Part shown: in pieces, positions 5,231 through 5,724 of the stretch
Position numbering within the stretch: position 1 is the first letter of the stretch
How the letters are laid out: each line of letters opens with the position of its first letter
Source: Nostoc sp. CHAB 5715
Lineage (GTDB): Bacteria; Cyanobacteriota; Cyanobacteriia; Cyanobacteriales; Nostocaceae
Length of the DNA: 5,724 nucleotides
Reading direction: 5' to 3'
Assembly: GCF_020829685.1 (NCBI RefSeq)
Contig: NZ_JAIVFR010000465.1
Location: 1-5,724 of the forward strand
Made by a program: the position numbers and the translations under genes
Notes under the pieces: model-generated
What the model saw: the letters and a program-made list of their open reading frames with translations, nothing else
Told to the model about the DNA's origin: nothing
Database searches by the model: none

Positions 5231-5345
5231 TATCAACTTTATCAGTGATTCTGATCGCTGATTTTTTCTGTTTCATCACAATTCCAACGCCAACTAAATC
5301 ATCTAGGCGTACAAAAGCAGCGATATTGCCAAAATATCCGGTCTT

Positions 5346-5363
5346 CTAGGCTAATTTCTGAGT
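5346..5363 (+). repeat. Left copy of 18-bp inverted repeat flanking tRNA-Thr
   Basis: CTAGGCTAATTTCTGAGT here is the exact reverse complement of 5707-5724. The copies lie 343 bp apart and enclose the tRNA promoter, gene and terminator. Beyond the 18 bases the match decays (AGGGAG against CGGCTG). The outer limit of the right copy is cut by the window end. Confidence 0.85.
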
Positions 5364-5390
5364 AGGGAGATATTTTTTAGTAATTATAGC

Positions 5391-5418
5391 TAGACAAGTA
5401 AATTGATTATGGTATAAT
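5391..5418 (+). promoter_or_regulatory. tRNA-Thr promoter with extended -10
   Basis: TAGACA (5391-5396), 16 bp, then TATAAT (5413-5418) preceded by TG at 5410-5411, giving an extended -10 TGGTATAAT. One mismatch to each-hexamer consensus at most. Expected start near 5425, leaving a 5' leader of about 34 nt before the mature tRNA. Confidence 0.7.
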
Positions 5419-5458
5419 ACAAAATTGTGGTTGCTACTTGAAACCAATTGCTAAAGTT

Positions 5459-5530
5459 GCCAGCATAGCACAGTGGTAGTGCATCCGACTTGTAATCGGA
5501 AGGTCGCGAGTTCAAATCCCGCTGCTGGCT
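5459..5530 (+). tRNA. trnT-TGU: tRNA-Thr (anticodon UGU)
   Basis: A full cloverleaf of 72 nt. Acceptor GCCAGCA (5459-5465) pairs with TGCTGGC (5523-5529), discriminator T5530, and CCA is not encoded. D stem GCAC/GTGC with loop AGTGGTA. Anticodon stem TCCGA/TCGGA with loop CTTGTAA, so anticodon TGT (5491-5493), reading ACA. Variable loop AGGTC. T stem GCGAG (5506-5510) and CCCGC (5518-5522) around TTCAAAT, with one A-C mismatch (5509/5519). G1-C72 and C2-G71 together with G35 and U36 are threonine identity elements. It is a single-gene unit with its own promoter and terminator. Confidence 0.96.
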
Positions 5531-5535
5531 TTAAC

Positions 5536-5563
5536 AAAAAATCCCCCAAATGCGGGGGTTTTT
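5536..5563 (+). terminator. Intrinsic terminator of tRNA-Thr
   Basis: A-run, then CCCCC (5543-5547), loop AAATGC, GGGGG (5554-5558) and TTTTT (5559-5563), beginning six bases after the tRNA. The flanking A and T runs can extend the stem. A clear Rho-independent terminator for the tRNA; the A-run would also make it work for a minus-strand transcript coming from the right. Confidence 0.85.
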
Positions 5564-5629
5564 GACTATACATTATACGAGATACGAGTTGATGTTTTAG
5601 CCTCTAACTAAACCGTACACTTAACATAT

Positions 5630-5724
5630 TCATGAATTCGCAAGTTGTCGGTAGCGTTTCTGAACTTCCTGAATCGAAAACAAAGTTTCAAACTTCAACC
5701 CAGCCGACTCAGAAATTAGCCTAG
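5630..5724 (-). CDS. Possible 3' end of an unidentified gene entering from the right
   Basis: A minus-strand frame is open from the window edge to a TGA at 5630-5632 and gives 30 residues containing LISESAGLKFETLFS and then QKRYRQLANS. I do not recognise the family. The AGLKFE string is shared with the relic at the left end (112-192), and 14 bases (TCAAACTTCAACCC) are identical between the two. The first residues come from the right copy of the 18-bp inverted repeat. The frame is short enough to be chance; the only support is charged, helix-like composition and the resemblance to the left relic. Confidence 0.3.
   Translation of the reverse strand, partial: RLISESAGLKFETLFSIQEVQKRYRQLANS
5707..5724 (-). 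repeat. Right copy of 18-bp inverted repeat flanking tRNA-Thr
   Basis: ACTCAGAAATTAGCCTAG, exact reverse complement of 5346-5363. It reaches the last base of the window, so the repeat may be longer. It overlaps the open minus-strand frame that enters here. Confidence 0.85.

Noticed and set aside
4927..5279. Overlapping minus-strand open frames across the repeat cluster
   Set aside because: Three mutually overlapping frames in the same repeats, with glycine/tryptophan-rich low-complexity products; caused by GC-rich repeats lacking stop codons.
5086..5349. Plus-strand 87-codon open frame
   Set aside because: It is built from the GC-rich hairpins and STRR heptads; composition is proline/arginine-rich, there is no ribosome binding site and no family resemblance.

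Overview
The window looks like chromosomal DNA from a filamentous, probably heterocyst-forming cyanobacterium (Nostoc/Calothrix/Tolypothrix type). The evidence is five exact HIP1 octamers (GCGATCGC) at 2461, 2606, 2914, 3312 and 3919; an MnmE and an ArgF that read like Nostocales proteins; heptad STRR-type repeats (CTCCCTA, CCCCATG/CCCGATT); and many small GC-rich palindromes in the intergenic DNA. No species call is possible from sequence alone.

Layout: all five complete protein genes are on the minus strand, so they are read from right to left. argF (ornithine carbamoyltransferase, start best placed at 4511) comes first and ends inside a 62-bp perfect palindrome. mnmE (tRNA-modifying GTPase, 3355-1961) follows. 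After 93 bp comes a compact trio: a GNAT N-acetyltransferase (start best placed at 1867), a C-factor-like short-chain dehydrogenase 6 bp behind it, and a 116-aa hypothetical protein 50 bp behind that. Downstream at 192-109 is a short relic resembling the C-terminus of an Rpn-family (PD-(D/E)XK) protein, running into a heptad repeat.

To the right of argF, 4512-5458 holds no credible protein gene. It is a patchwork of short repeats and hairpins. One block (about 4766-4912) is laid out like the non-coding right end (omega-RNA scaffold plus subterminal hairpin plus TCAA) of an IS200/IS605 TnpB element, without a tnpB gene. Another block (5031-5231) packs several perfect stem-loops, the last with a bidirectional-terminator shape. 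Next comes tRNA-Thr(UGU) on the plus strand (5459-5530), with a good extended -10 promoter upstream and an intrinsic terminator downstream. An 18-bp perfect inverted repeat (5346-5363 / 5707-5724) brackets this tRNA unit, and its right copy lies in the 3' end of an unidentified minus-strand reading frame that enters from beyond the window.

Functionally, argF and mnmE are housekeeping genes (arginine synthesis; wobble-uridine modification of tRNA), and the GNAT-SDR-hypothetical set is a probable small operon of unknown role. I see no complete new defence or mobile system. The most unusual material is non-coding: the palindrome fused to the argF stop codon, the orphan TnpB-type right end, an STRR-like stretch that appears to have become part of the mnmE coding sequence, and a tRNA-Thr with a mismatch in its T stem.
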